Source of the DNA: Trichomonas vaginalis G3
Taxonomy: Eukaryota; Parabasalia; Trichomonadida; Trichomonadidae
Length of the DNA stretch: 64,000 nucleotides
Direction: 5' to 3'
Assembly (NCBI RefSeq): GCF_026262505.1
Contig: NC_067204.1
Span: forward strand, 5,861,797 to 5,925,796
Part shown: positions 16,644 to 26,544 of the stretch, in pieces
Layout of the letters: each line of letters starts with the position of its first letter
Position numbering within the stretch: position 1 is the stretch's first letter
The notes under the pieces: generated by a model
The model's input: only the letters and a program-made list of their open reading frames with translations
What the model was told of the DNA's origin: nothing
The model's database searches: none
Program-made: the position numbers and the translations under genes

Positions 16644-18284
16644 ATGACGACTAACTATTTGGTGCCAAACACTAAACCGATTAATGGAAATGTGTTTCAT
16701 TCATTCGAAAAGATAAATGAAATATTCGCAAAGAATGACGGTAGAAGATATTATAGAGAACTTGAAAGTTCATGCTATGACTCTGATGCTCCATATTTTG
16801 ATGATAAACAAACTCATTTAAGAATTACAAATCCAGCTCATGATGTGAACCAATTAGGTGACACATATATTAAACGCAAAGTTAAAGCAACTCTAGTTTC
16901 AAATAAAGCTTTCACATGTGATGCCGCTTTTAAATGCATGCGTTTATTCGTTGGTTACAAATCATCAAATCAAAGCTTTAAACAATTAGAAGTAGAAACC
17001 GAAAGAGGTGATGCCGGTTATCTTCAGATGGATTGCGCCCGTGAATCTTTCGCATTTGCAACATATAAACCAAAATCAGAAAGGAAAGTTAAAAAGTTTG
17101 TTCATTCGTTATATAATAATGTTCAAAAATATGATAACTCAGTATGTGGTAAATATATTGACCCTTCAGAAGTTTTCAAGAAAGCAAATGAAGAAGTTGA
17201 TGTCACTTTTGATATGATTATTCCGGTAAATGATTTGTTAGCATTTCAGGCGTTCGATGATTATCCTAAATCATTTGGTGATATCATTCTTAAATATTAT
17301 GTTTTCAGGGATACTTTAGTATTTTGTCAGGTTGACCCGTTAAGAGTTGCTGATTTACAAAATTACGTTTATGAAAAGATAACTGATGAAAATTATGAAA
17401 AGATTATGAATCATGTTTATAAATATGATCGCAAATTCCAACAAATCGGACTTCCTACCAAATTAATTACAAGCTTAGCCGCTACATCTGCTGAGGCAAC
17501 AGTTGATGACGTTATTATTTCATGCACAAAGATGGAAGTTTTAGAGGATAAATGCATTACACCAGGATACGGTTTAATTGAAGAATCAGTTAAAGCAATA
17601 CCACGTTTATTTAGTAAGGAAGATCCATTCATGATTCCAGCTCAACATATTGACGTTCGTTCACTAAATGGAGGTTGCATCACTCCTGAAGGTATTAGCT
17701 CAGATTTCTCATACGCTCTTCATAATGTTACAGATGTTGTGTTAACATTTCCGAAGAATGCAATGCAAAGAACGGTTTTAGAAAATCCAATGCTTCGAGG
17801 TCTTCAGGTCACTATAGATTCCAGAAACTTCCCCGATCAAGCGATGACCACAGTGGGCGACATATTCTTTACACGTATGCTTCAAGCTTCTGATTTAGAT
17901 GGAGTGAATGAATGCACAGAAGAATACGAGGACTCATTAACTAGACCACTGAATGCAGATGATGGCACGCCATTAGCTAGAACATGGAAAGACCAAACTT
18001 CATTCTTATGCACTATTCCAGTTCAACGTGATGGAGCGGGTATATTCTTTGATGGATTAGAAACTTTCAACTCACAAGTTACAGTACAAGTGAAAGCTTA
18101 TCCAATCATTCAGGGTGAAAATGACACTTACTGTTCAAAGGTGACAAATCCTCCTCAGGTTTGGTTTACTAGGACTACATATTGGACATGGACACCGGAT
18201 GAAGGTTTGAAATATCATCCAACAGGTACACCACCACAGTATAGAAGTTCATATGATGAAATATTGATGAATAGAAATGTTTAA
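16644..18284 (+). CDS. Putative major capsid protein (double jelly-roll type)
   Basis: 546 residues, a usual length for Polinton/PLV capsid proteins, directly followed by the packaging ATPase as in other Polinton-like elements. Supporting segments are FVGYKSSNQSF (about residue 98), DMIIPVNDLLAFQAFDDYP (about 190) and a long beta-rich C-terminal half. The fold assignment rests on length, gene order and these segments rather than on a diagnostic motif. It would form the icosahedral shell. A T-rich box (TTTTTTATTTATTAATAA) precedes the start, as for most genes of this element. The frame looks whole. Confidence 0.8.
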   Translation: MTTNYLVPNTKPINGNVFHSFEKINEIFAKNDGRRYYRELESSCYDSDAPYFDDKQTHLRITNPAHDVNQLGDTYIKRKVKATLVSNKAFTCDAAFKCMRLFVGYKSSNQSFKQLEVETERGDAGYLQMDCARESFAFATYKPKSERKVKKFVHSLYNNVQKYDNSVCGKYIDPSEVFKKANEEVDVTFDMIIPVNDLLAFQAFDDYPKSFGDIILKYYVFRDTLVFCQVDPLRVADLQNYVYEKITDENYEKIMNHVYKYDRKFQQIGLPTKLITSLAATSAEATVDDVIISCTKMEVLEDKCITPGYGLIEESVKAIPRLFSKEDPFMIPAQHIDVRSLNGGCITPEGISSDFSYALHNVTDVVLTFPKNAMQRTVLENPMLRGLQVTIDSRNFPDQAMTTVGDIFFTRMLQASDLDGVNECTEEYEDSLTRPLNADDGTPLARTWKDQTSFLCTIPVQRDGAGIFFDGLETFNSQVTVQVKAYPIIQGENDTYCSKVTNPPQVWFTRTTYWTWTPDEGLKYHPTGTPPQYRSSYDEILMNRNV

Positions 18285-18308
18285 AATTATAAATTTATTT
18301 TTGATTAA

Positions 18309-19136
18309 ATGGATTTAAATTCATCCACCCCTTATGAAGAATTAGCGGGAGTATATAATACATACGTAGATGATATGATTAATGAAGCATTGAGTGATAA
18401 TAGAAATGCTCTATCTAAGGAAAAATTAATGAAAATTCCATATTCTGAATGTTACTTAAATTCAATCACTGCAGCAATTGGTAAACAGAATAAAGGTAAA
18501 ACATTAACGATATTAAAACAAATTATCATTATTGCTAACACTTCCCCCTATTCACATGTGTTAATTTATATCAACCGTTCAGGTTCACCTTCAGATGATA
18601 CATTTGAATCTTTAAAGCATTTAATCAAAATTCCAATTATTTATTTATCACAAGAAGAAGCAGAAGATTATTTAAAAAACTTTTTAATGTATAAAGAATT
18701 ATATAATACAATCAAGAAGCAAGGATTAGAGGATAAAATTATTGATAAACAACGGGATGAATTATTTGAAACACTTTCTATTTCAAATTTTGATAGAGAA
18801 TTTTTGCATTCACTCATTTTTCTAGATGATGCAGTGAAATCAAAACTAATAACAAATGAGAAATCATATTTTAATCAGTTATTAACTCAATGTCGACACA
18901 TTCAGTGTTCATTCTTTATGGCTGTTCAATATTTCAAAGCATTAAGCACAAACATTAAATCAAATCTATCAACACTTTTCATTTTCAGTGGGTTTAGTCG
19001 TCAACAGTTGAACGTTATGCTTTATCAAGTGAATTTACCAATGAGCATTAATGAACTTTACACACAATATCAGCAATTAGGTGAACATGGAAAAATAATA
19101 GTTGATTTAAATAAAGGAAGTGTTAAATTTGATTAA
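18309..19136 (+). CDS. FtsK/HerA-type genome-packaging ATPase
   Basis: 275 residues. The Walker A motif GKQNKGKT is at about residues 57-64 and Walker B LIFLDDA at about 174-180. The sensor-like region is CRHIQCSFFMAVQYFKALS. Layout and size match the A32-like packaging ATPases of Polintons, virophages and adenovirus-like viruses, which pump DNA into preformed capsids. It starts 24 bp after the capsid gene, on the same strand. The frame looks whole. Confidence 0.85.
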   Translation: MDLNSSTPYEELAGVYNTYVDDMINEALSDNRNALSKEKLMKIPYSECYLNSITAAIGKQNKGKTLTILKQIIIIANTSPYSHVLIYINRSGSPSDDTFESLKHLIKIPIIYLSQEEAEDYLKNFLMYKELYNTIKKQGLEDKIIDKQRDELFETLSISNFDREFLHSLIFLDDAVKSKLITNEKSYFNQLLTQCRHIQCSFFMAVQYFKALSTNIKSNLSTLFIFSGFSRQQLNVMLYQVNLPMSINELYTQYQQLGEHGKIIVDLNKGSVKFD

Positions 19137-19176
19137 CTTTTTATAATTAATTTTTATTTTTTATTTATAATTAAAC

Positions 19177-20076
19177 ATGACAGAAATGGCAAATCTTCTA
19201 CAGGTTCCATTAAAACAAGGAACAAACAAAAAGGGTGCATATAATAGAACTATGAAAGTTCCTGATGGAATGAAAGAATTAGTTCATATTGTTGCTGGTC
19301 TTCAAAAAGATGTTAAACAAATGAGAAACGTTTTAACATTACCAGAAGCTCAAGCATATGCCAAACGTCAAGGTCCAAATTGGGAAGCACACGAAGCAGA
19401 CATTACGGGTCCAAATGGAAAACCTGATGGTATAAATGAAGTTTTCGTTACTGATGGTCAAGGTAATATTAAAGTCATAAATGGTTACAAATTAACTATA
19501 ACTGATTATCCTAAACGTAAAGCATATAATGAACGTTATCCTATGCAATTTGATGAAAATGGAAAAGCTGTTAAACAATACATTGGAGAAGGTGAAAATG
19601 GTCCAATTAATTCATACCGTTATAATCCATATTCTTATTTCAATGAAGAATTAAATGCTATTGAAGAGGGACCGGATGGATTACCACGATATTCTAACCA
19701 GTTTGATGGTCAATATGCAAATATTAGACCTGAAATTTCAGCTAAGAAATTCTTTAAAGTTGCTTTATTCGATCCAGTTTTCGCAAATGTTAAAGATGAA
19801 CTTAAACATCAATTCCAACCAATTATAGTAGCAAGAATTGCATCAGGTGCTTTATCTCAAGCATTCAAAGATTTAATTAAGAAACCATTATATCAGCAAC
19901 GAGGTTTAACTTATGATTTAGTTAAGGAATTAGATAAAAGAAAATTTGAGAAATCAGATGATTATAAGAATGCAATTAATGAATATATTAGGTCTATTAA
20001 TTACAATGAACCAGCTAAAAATCAACTTCAAGAACAAATACAGGGAATAATAGATTCAAAACTTCCAGCAAAATAA
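19177..20076 (+). CDS. Conserved virion-module protein, 299 aa (minor capsid candidate)
   Basis: A 299-residue product following the packaging ATPase by 40 bp. A notable segment is [20 protein letters not shown] followed by [12 protein letters not shown] (residues about 70-105), a compact GNGxxD-type turn motif and beta strands. The C-terminal 100 residues are helical. Position in the capsid/ATPase block suggests a virion protein such as a minor capsid protein, but I do not recognise a defined family. The frame looks whole. Confidence 0.6.
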   Translation: MTEMANLLQVPLKQGTNKKGAYNRTMKVPDGMKELVHIVAGLQKDVKQMRNVLTLPEAQAYAKRQGPNWEAHEADITGPNGKPDGINEVFVTDGQGNIKVINGYKLTITDYPKRKAYNERYPMQFDENGKAVKQYIGEGENGPINSYRYNPYSYFNEELNAIEEGPDGLPRYSNQFDGQYANIRPEISAKKFFKVALFDPVFANVKDELKHQFQPIIVARIASGALSQAFKDLIKKPLYQQRGLTYDLVKELDKRKFEKSDDYKNAINEYIRSINYNEPAKNQLQEQIQGIIDSKLPAK

Positions 20077-20108
20077 AAGTTTAAATATATTTTTTTATTC
20101 GAATATAA

Positions 20109-20774
20109 ATGAGAAGACGTTTCACTAGTCAAAAGAACACTAACGCAAAAGCAGAGATTACGGTTGGTTATAACGTAAATGATGATAAATCACGAATTAT
20201 TCAAAATGTTAAAGTTAATGTTAGCCCTGAATTAACAAGGTCAGCAACTCAACCAAATTTATTAACTCGTGACTTACCGAAAAAGGAGGAGGAGCAAAAT
20301 AAAGAAGATGGAGACCCAATCATTTTATCTGAACCCGGTAAAGAACCTGTTGAAATTCCCACTTATCCAACATACCCCCACCTCTTTCATCAAACATCGA
20401 GAACCCATATAAAATAGACATTAATTCTGAATTAATGAAAATTTACCGTGATATAATAATTAATAATTATGATTCAATAATAAATTTAATTGACCAATCG
20501 GTTTAATTATTTTACCTTATGAATCATTAATTCACATTATCGCCATTCTTTGTGATGTTCAAGATTCAGACGTTAAGATTCAATTTTTCATAGATGATGA
20601 GGTTTCATGCTGCGGAACAGTTGCAAAAATAAATCCTATAAAGGATATTAGCACAATTAAGATATCAAAGAACGGAACAACAACTGAACTTCATTTAACA
20701 TATAATGATATTTATAATAAAATAGTTGATGAATATAAAATATCACTTGAAAAATTCTTTGTTAAGGCTATTTA
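20109..20774 (+). pseudogene. Hypothetical virion-module gene, looks broken
   Basis: Starts MRRRFTSQKNTNAKAEITVG, a basic N-terminus, followed by an acidic proline-rich linker. The downstream part (INPIKDISTIKISKNGTTTE) looks like a small beta-rich domain. It is transcribed with the capsid block and has the usual T-rich upstream box. No family recognised. The copy looks broken (about one or two breaks). Confidence 0.45.
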
Positions 20775-21250
20775 ATATTCAAGCATTAACATTATCGAAT
20801 AATAATCCTTTGAATCATAATCAATAATAATTGACCTTTCACCAGTTTCTATCGTTTGTTTTATTTCTTTTTGTTCCCCACTATCCGGATCGGTCATTGT
20901 AATTGTTTTTGTTATAGTATCAGCTTTATCTTTAACTTCAATCTTTTTTCCATCGGGATATTTAAACCAAAATTCCAAAAATTCGATATTGTCAATCTGT
21001 TCATATTTTAATCTATCAATTACATTTTTAATACCATCTGAAAATCTTTGAAATGGTCATTATATGGGTTTGATTGAACTAAATTTGAATGAAGTGAAAT
21101 ATAACCTGTTGATGAATATGACACTGACTCATATTTTCTGAAAACACTAAAATTTATAACATGAATGAATTTCTTATTCGTTGAATTTATGAATTCTTGA
21201 GGTAATCTTATTCTAGTTTTATTTATCACTGGAAAATAACGCTTTACCAT
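20772..21250 (-). pseudogene. Hypothetical small element C gene, looks broken
   Basis: The minus-strand product begins MVKRYFPVINKTRIRLPQEF at 21250 and ends in a charged beta-rich segment (FKYPDGKKIEVKDKADTITK). It overlaps the end of the preceding convergent gene by a few bases. No family recognised. It probably was one gene and looks broken (about one break). Confidence 0.4.
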
Positions 21251-21269
21251 ATTTTTAATCGTAATAAAA

Positions 21270-21979
21270 ATGTCAATTATCAATATTATTTCGAATAATA
21301 GCTGTGAATTAAATTTAACAGTTAGCGGAATTTATAATGTTACTCTCGTTTCTGTGAGTGGTAAATTTAATCCCATTCTTTTAGACCCTTCAGATTATAT
21401 ATCATTTATTAAAGATGACCTTGAAAAAACGTATGATATGTATATAAATAATGTGATAGCGAAATGGGATATTAACATGATTTTAAGTTATTTAAATGAA
21501 TCATTTATCGTATGGTATGAAGAAAATTTTAAATCAAAACCCGATAAACTTTTTGAACTTGATGAAATAAATAACCTTATTAAATTCCCGCTGAAAATTA
21601 AATTTTGTACTCCTCATCTTCGTTCATTGTTGGGGATATTAAATTTTGAAAAAGATGTTGGGGATGTTTTGTATTCTGACACTGGTTCCAATTTCATTTT
21701 AATCAAATGTGATAAAGTTAATACCCCAATGAGATTTTCACATCAAACATTAGACCCTAACTCTTACCCATCAATACAAAACATTTTATCCATCAACTTA
21801 AACACATTTTCTTTATCATATCCGTTTCAATTATCCGGAATTCATTTATTCTTCATTCAAAAGATTTATCAAATATTAAATTTAGAATAACTGACCTATT
21901 TGATTGTGATTTAGAATTTATGAATGAAATATTATGGCAATTTCAAATAGAGAAAATAGCTGATGAGATAACGGATTAA
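21270..21979 (+). pseudogene. Virion-module protein of element C, looks broken near its end
   Basis: About 206 residues are open from MSIINIISNNSCELNLTVSG. The segment IKFCTPHLRSLLGILNFEKD followed later by YPFQLSGIHLFFIQ resembles a beta-sandwich pattern seen in capsid-like proteins of animal Polintons, but this is a weak impression. It diverges from the gene at 20772-21250 with 19 bp between starts, so they share a promoter region. The fibre gene follows. Looks broken once. Confidence 0.45.
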
Positions 21980-22003
21980 ATATTTATTTTTAAATCATAA
22001 TAA

Positions 22004-23323
22004 ATGATTAAACAACAGCAACTTAAGGCGCAAAGCGCCCAGGTCCTTCAGACCATTACATACGCCATATATGCATATAATTCAAAGACGGCAGAACAAA
22101 CGCAAAGGTTGAAATATGGAGATTTGGAGATAGTATTGAAAAATGACCATTTCGAATTCGTTTGCAAAGGTGGTGCAGTGATATCAAATATAAAAGAAAT
22201 TTTATTTATGAATTCAAAAATTAAAGGAATAACGGATGATATAACATCAATTCCACCAGAAGAACAGAGATATTACGCATTAAATGCATTTCCTAAAGTT
22301 TTGAAGATTGGAAGATTTAATTTAAATGAGGAATTCATAGAAGGTTTCCTAAACGACATAATGAAGAAGGTGGATAAGGAATATGTGGATAGTGAATTAA
22401 ATAAGAAGGCAAATTTGGTTTATGTTGATGAAAAAGATAATGAAATTAAAGAAAAGGTTGAATGGTATCATGAATGGACATCGGAGACTTTTAAAGTTAA
22501 AGCTGATACAGGATGGGTTTCAGGATGTTTAGACCTTAAAGCAGATAAAACTTATGTTGATGAAAAAGATAATGAAATTAAAGAAAAGGTTGAATGGTAT
22601 CATGAATGGACATCGGAGACTTTTAAAGTTAAAGCTGATACAGGATGGGTTTCAGGATGTTTAGACCTTAAAGCAGATAAAACTTATGTTGATGAAAAAG
22701 ATAATGAAATTAAAGAAAAGGTTGAATGGTATCATGAATGGACATCGGAGACTTTTAAAGTTAAAGCTGATACAGGATGGGTTTCAGGATGTTTAGACCT
22801 TAAAGCAGATAAAACTTATGTTGATGAAAAAGATAATGAAATTAAAGAAAAGGTTGAATGGTATCATGAATGGACATCGGAGACTTTTAAAGTTAAAGCT
22901 GATACAGGATGGGTTTCAGGATGTTTAGACCTTAAAGCAGATAAAACTTATGTTGATGAAAATTATGCAAAGAAGTCGGAAGTAAATGATGTGATTACAA
23001 GCATGAAAAATGAAATACTTCAAACATTATATCCTGTTGGCTCTATTTATACGTCAATGAACTCAACAAATCCCGCAACAGTTCTGGGTTTTGGTACGTG
23101 GAAGCAGATTGTAGACAAATTCTTATACTGTGCTAGATATTCAAAGCAAACAGGAGGTTCGAAGAAAATTAAAGAAGCAAACTTACCCCCACACACTCAT
23201 ACAGGAACTACAAACTTTTCTGGCGACCATAGCCACTCATTAAGAGACCACCCATTATACAACTCAGAATATAAAGCTGGCAATGATGTTTTATCTCCAT
23301 CTTATAACAATGGGACAACATGA
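22004..23323 (+). CDS. Phage-like fibre protein of element C with 4 x 44-residue repeats
   Basis: 439 residues. The N-terminus (about 1-125) may attach to the virion. Residues about 140-315 are four almost perfect copies of a 44-residue unit (DEKDNEIKEKVEWYHEWTSE then TFKVKADTGWVSGCLDLKAD and KTYV). The C-terminal domain has YPVGSIYTSMNST, GFGTWKQIVDKFLYC and two HxH-containing segments (PPHTHTG, GDHSHSL), as in phage short-tail-fibre/collar tips. It would form a trimeric attachment fibre. The gene ends inside the first unit of the repeat array at 23312-23670, so its last residues (YNNGTT) are encoded by repeat DNA. Confidence 0.75.
   Translation: MIKQQQLKAQSAQVLQTITYAIYAYNSKTAEQTQRLKYGDLEIVLKNDHFEFVCKGGAVISNIKEILFMNSKIKGITDDITSIPPEEQRYYALNAFPKVLKIGRFNLNEEFIEGFLNDIMKKVDKEYVDSELNKKANLVYVDEKDNEIKEKVEWYHEWTSETFKVKADTGWVSGCLDLKADKTYVDEKDNEIKEKVEWYHEWTSETFKVKADTGWVSGCLDLKADKTYVDEKDNEIKEKVEWYHEWTSETFKVKADTGWVSGCLDLKADKTYVDEKDNEIKEKVEWYHEWTSETFKVKADTGWVSGCLDLKADKTYVDENYAKKSEVNDVITSMKNEILQTLYPVGSIYTSMNSTNPATVLGFGTWKQIVDKFLYCARYSKQTGGSKKIKEANLPPHTHTGTTNFSGDHSHSLRDHPLYNSEYKAGNDVLSPSYNNGTT
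22421..22948 (+). repeat. Four in-frame 132-bp tandem repeats in the fibre gene
   Basis: TATGTTGATGAAAAAGATAA recurs at 22421, 22553, 22685 and 22817, with a partial fifth start at 22949. The spacing is exactly 132 bp (44 codons). I saw no differences between complete units, so the expansion is very recent or kept uniform. Confidence 0.95.
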
Positions 23324-23670
23324 CATTTGGACAACAGTCCTGGAAATATATTTTATCGTTAATGTTTACGTTAATGGTTTCAGGTTATTCAATAATTAAT
23401 TATTTTTGAAGAACTGAGGGTGTCACTACGTCACCATGTGTCACTCGGTTAATTAACTTCTCTGAAAAAATGGGACAACATGACATTTGGACAACAGTCC
23501 TGGAAATATATTTTATCGTTAATGTTTACGTTAATGGTTTCAGGTTATTCAATAATTAATTATTTTTGAAGAACTGAGGGTGTCACTACGTCACCATGTG
23601 TCACTCGGTTAATTAACTTCTCTGAAAAAATGGGACAACATGACATTTGGACAACAGTCCTGGAAATATG
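23312..23670 (+). repeat. Shared boundary repeat, 160-bp units, after the fibre gene
   Basis: GGGACAACATGACATTTGGA starts at 23312, 23472 and 23632, a 160-bp period of two full units plus a partial third. Each unit runs through TTTACGTTAATGGTTTCAGG and GTGTCACTACGTCACCATGT to AACTTCTCTGAAAAAATG. The same sequence occurs reversed at 28505-28905 and in diverged form in Polinton A (2010, 3836, 4219). The arrays flank the primase-helicase gene on both sides. Confidence 0.9.
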
Positions 23671-24115
23671 ATGCAGTCCAAAAATAAAGTTAGTTTTAAA
23701 ATTGTTTTTATTTTTTTATTCCTATCTAAATGACAGCAACAAACAACAACAGTAACTTTATCGTTTCTGATGAAAAAGTTATTGATTCATTAGCTGAGGA
23801 ATTAGTTGTGGCAGAAACTAAAACCCTCAACGAAAGAATTGGTGAAAACAAGATTGATTTACATAACTACCTCAAACACGATGGAGGAAGAGGAAGGAAA
23901 ACTGGTATGGCTTTATTAGTAAATAAAATTTCAAATTTAACGATTATAGATGTTGATATCAATAAATCGTACAATGATGAACTTAAAGAAACAGTTAGAA
24001 AAGATATTTTATCAAAACTTTCAGATAAAGATGTTATCGTTAAAACTGCTTCAGGAGGTCTTCACATTTATTGCAACACTAATTTCTTCTATGCAGTTTC
24101 GAACAGAATGATTAA

Positions 24116-26544
24116 GGATGGGCACTCATTAGGGTGATGAAAAAAATCAAGTCTAGCAAAGTCAATATATTAAAAACAGTGAAGACTATTATATAGCATT
24201 ATAGTGCACAAGCTCAAATATTTAGTGATGCATTTCTCGAACTTATTTTATTTATAAGTTAACCTTGAAACATGAATTTTAGTATATCATGAGCATATTT
24301 TTTTCTAATTTTGCAATACTTATAATATCATACCAGGATTCATGTGGAAGTCTAATATTTGGTATATAATATTCTTACAATAAATGTATTAATTCAATTA
24401 TATTCAAAATGATGGGTAGCAATTTTTACTGAAATTGCAAATTTAATTTCAACAATGAAATTATTGTTTAAAAAAAATAGCACAACAGCAAGATGGACAA
24501 TCATATATAGAATTATAATGCTCCATATAATGCTTTGATTTGATGCGTATATAATGTTATTTTTCGAACATCTTTGTAAAAAATTGATTTTTGTAATTTT
24601 TGAAAAAATTCGATTTTATTTCGAGATTTCCTCTATAGGTGAAGTATATTGAACAATATTCCTATGGGAGAAAATAATTGTAAGTATGAGTACTTTCATT
24701 AATACTATGGGTGCCATGGTTATCGCTCAAACGATCAAGTTATATCTCGATTGCGTAAATTGAAATTTTGCTATTTTCTAAATTCACGGCAACATCATTC
24801 TTTTATCCTGATCGTACATCACAATATTTGAATGTGCGACCATTTGTTCAAGAAACCGTCAAGTTATTCTTCATTTTTCATGCCGCGGCGAACAAAAGCA
24901 GTTGCAAAGCGTATAAAGAACTTAGTTCAAAGCGCGAAAAATAGGGTAGAGCCATATGTCGTCAACACTGTTGAATTTGTGCTATCTGTATTATTGAGCG
25001 GCGCTACATTTTGCCAATCAGAATTTCAATTCATGCTGAATAACATCAAAGTTCCGTCAGAAGCTACATTTCATCGAGTCCAAGAAAAGGTTGGTCGTGT
25101 TATCATAGAAGTTGCCAGAGAATCTGTTAATTATTGGAAATCTCGAATGAGAAAATGTTCGGGACTTTTGTTTGACGGTTCTTGGAGTCAGAGAAGAAAT
25201 GCAATGTTTTGCTATGTACAATTTGTAGAAGAGAAACTCAAAAAAATTGTAGATTGGGAAGTGATATCTAAATCTTTTAAAAATTTCAAAGGTAATTTCA
25301 ACGGAAAATCAAATGAAATGGAATTTGAAGGCTTAAAAAGAATGCTGAAGCGTTGGAATAATGAAAAACGTGTAAATTTTTTTGTGCATGATGGCGATGT
25401 CAAAATTGTTTCTACAATCAAAAATACGTTCAAAGGTATCAGAGAATACAGAGATCCTGGACATTTTCTTAACAATATACAGAAAAAGCTCAAACTGCCA
25501 GAATTCAGAATCTTATCTAGCATTTCAAAGAATTTATTGCGTTGGCTTAGGCAACTTCTCAATGACACACATATGTCAATTAAAACAAAGAAGTTTTTAT
25601 GGTTGAATTCCGCTAAACATTATGCCGGAAATCATAAATTTTGTCCAGATCCTGAAAAATGCAAGATGATTAAACCATGGAAATATGCAAAAAATAAAAC
25701 TGCTATAAAAACACTTAAAAAATTCCTCGAAGATACCGTAAAAATCTTTGATATGGTAAAAAAGATTCATTCAACTCAAGTAGTTGAATCGATAAACCAT
25801 ATCAAAGCAATGCTTGCTAATAAAAATATTAATTGGCATGCTTCTTGGCCAATTAGGATGGCAGTCACAATATTGCATTTCAATGAAAGTATGTTTGAAA
25901 CGATTGTAGCAATAAGATACAGGTTAAATTTACCAACAATGCCAGAAATGATGAACAAATATTTCAGAATGTATGATACAACAAAAGATTTAATCAAAGC
26001 ATTCAAAAATTCAAAGCAAGTTCAAAAAAAGTTTGCGGCATTAAGAGCTATAAAGAGAGGTCTTCAAGCTACCGATGATGGTATTACTCTTAAATCACAT
26101 AAATAATTATTAAATTTATTTCACCCTCAAAACATCATAATCTTGCACCTTCTTTGAATAAACACTTTCACCTTCTATTTTTAATTAATGTTTTTTAATT
26201 GTCCAAAATTTTTAGATTATATAAGATATAATTTTTTATAAAAGTATTATTTTCTAAAAGATAAGTATATATTCTTAATCACAAAACCTAGCATTTTATC
26301 ATATCTATATATCAGCTTCCTAAATATAATACTCATATAGTTAGTATGATTTTAATGTTTTTGAACATGAAACGAAAATATGATTACAATCATATAACAT
26401 AATGGAGTTATTGATATAACTTATATGGATGATACATTAAGAAGTCTTCCAACAATATAGATATAGTTGTAGATTCCTATGATTCCTTTTATATTGTGAG
26501 ATAATAACATTTTTATGCTGTCAGGAGCCTATGAGTGCCCATCC
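24116..26544 (+). mobile_element. Kolobok-like DNA transposon at a TTAA site
   Basis: 2429 bp flanked by TTAA at 24112-24115 and 26545-26548. The terminal inverted repeats are GGATGGGCACTCAT on the left and its complement on the right. It carries one intact-looking transposase gene (24832-26106). The TTAA duplication plus a DDE transposase of this type points to the Kolobok superfamily; piggyBac also uses TTAA but its transposase differs. The non-coding 24116-24831 and 26107-26544 hold AT-rich sequence with nothing else recognised. The insertion is inside the replication gene of element C. Confidence 0.85.
24832..26106 (+). CDS. DDE transposase, Kolobok-like
   Basis: 424 residues, or 408 if translation starts at MPRRTKAVAKRIKN (24880), where TCATTTTTCATG could be a trichomonad initiator. 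The first catalytic Asp lies in LLFDGSWSQRRNAM (about residue 113), the second in FFVHDGDVKI (about 187), followed by RDPGHFLNNI as in the conserved His segment of Kolobok/THAP9-type enzymes. The last acidic residue is probably in STQVVESINHIKAML (about 322). The N-terminus is basic and may bind the ends. The reading frame is open throughout, so the element may be autonomous. Confidence 0.75.
   Translation: MCDHLFKKPSSYSSFFMPRRTKAVAKRIKNLVQSAKNRVEPYVVNTVEFVLSVLLSGATFCQSEFQFMLNNIKVPSEATFHRVQEKVGRVIIEVARESVNYWKSRMRKCSGLLFDGSWSQRRNAMFCYVQFVEEKLKKIVDWEVISKSFKNFKGNFNGKSNEMEFEGLKRMLKRWNNEKRVNFFVHDGDVKIVSTIKNTFKGIREYRDPGHFLNNIQKKLKLPEFRILSSISKNLLRWLRQLLNDTHMSIKTKKFLWLNSAKHYAGNHKFCPDPEKCKMIKPWKYAKNKTAIKTLKKFLEDTVKIFDMVKKIHSTQVVESINHIKAMLANKNINWHASWPIRMAVTILHFNESMFETIVAIRYRLNLPTMPEMMNKYFRMYDTTKDLIKAFKNSKQVQKKFAALRAIKRGLQATDDGITLKSHK

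Noticed and set aside
24116-26544. piggyBac as the family of the TTAA transposon
   Set aside because: The ends do not start CCC/CCY, and the transposase shows DGSW, HDGD and PGH segments of Kolobok/THAP9 type rather than the piggyBac DDD core.
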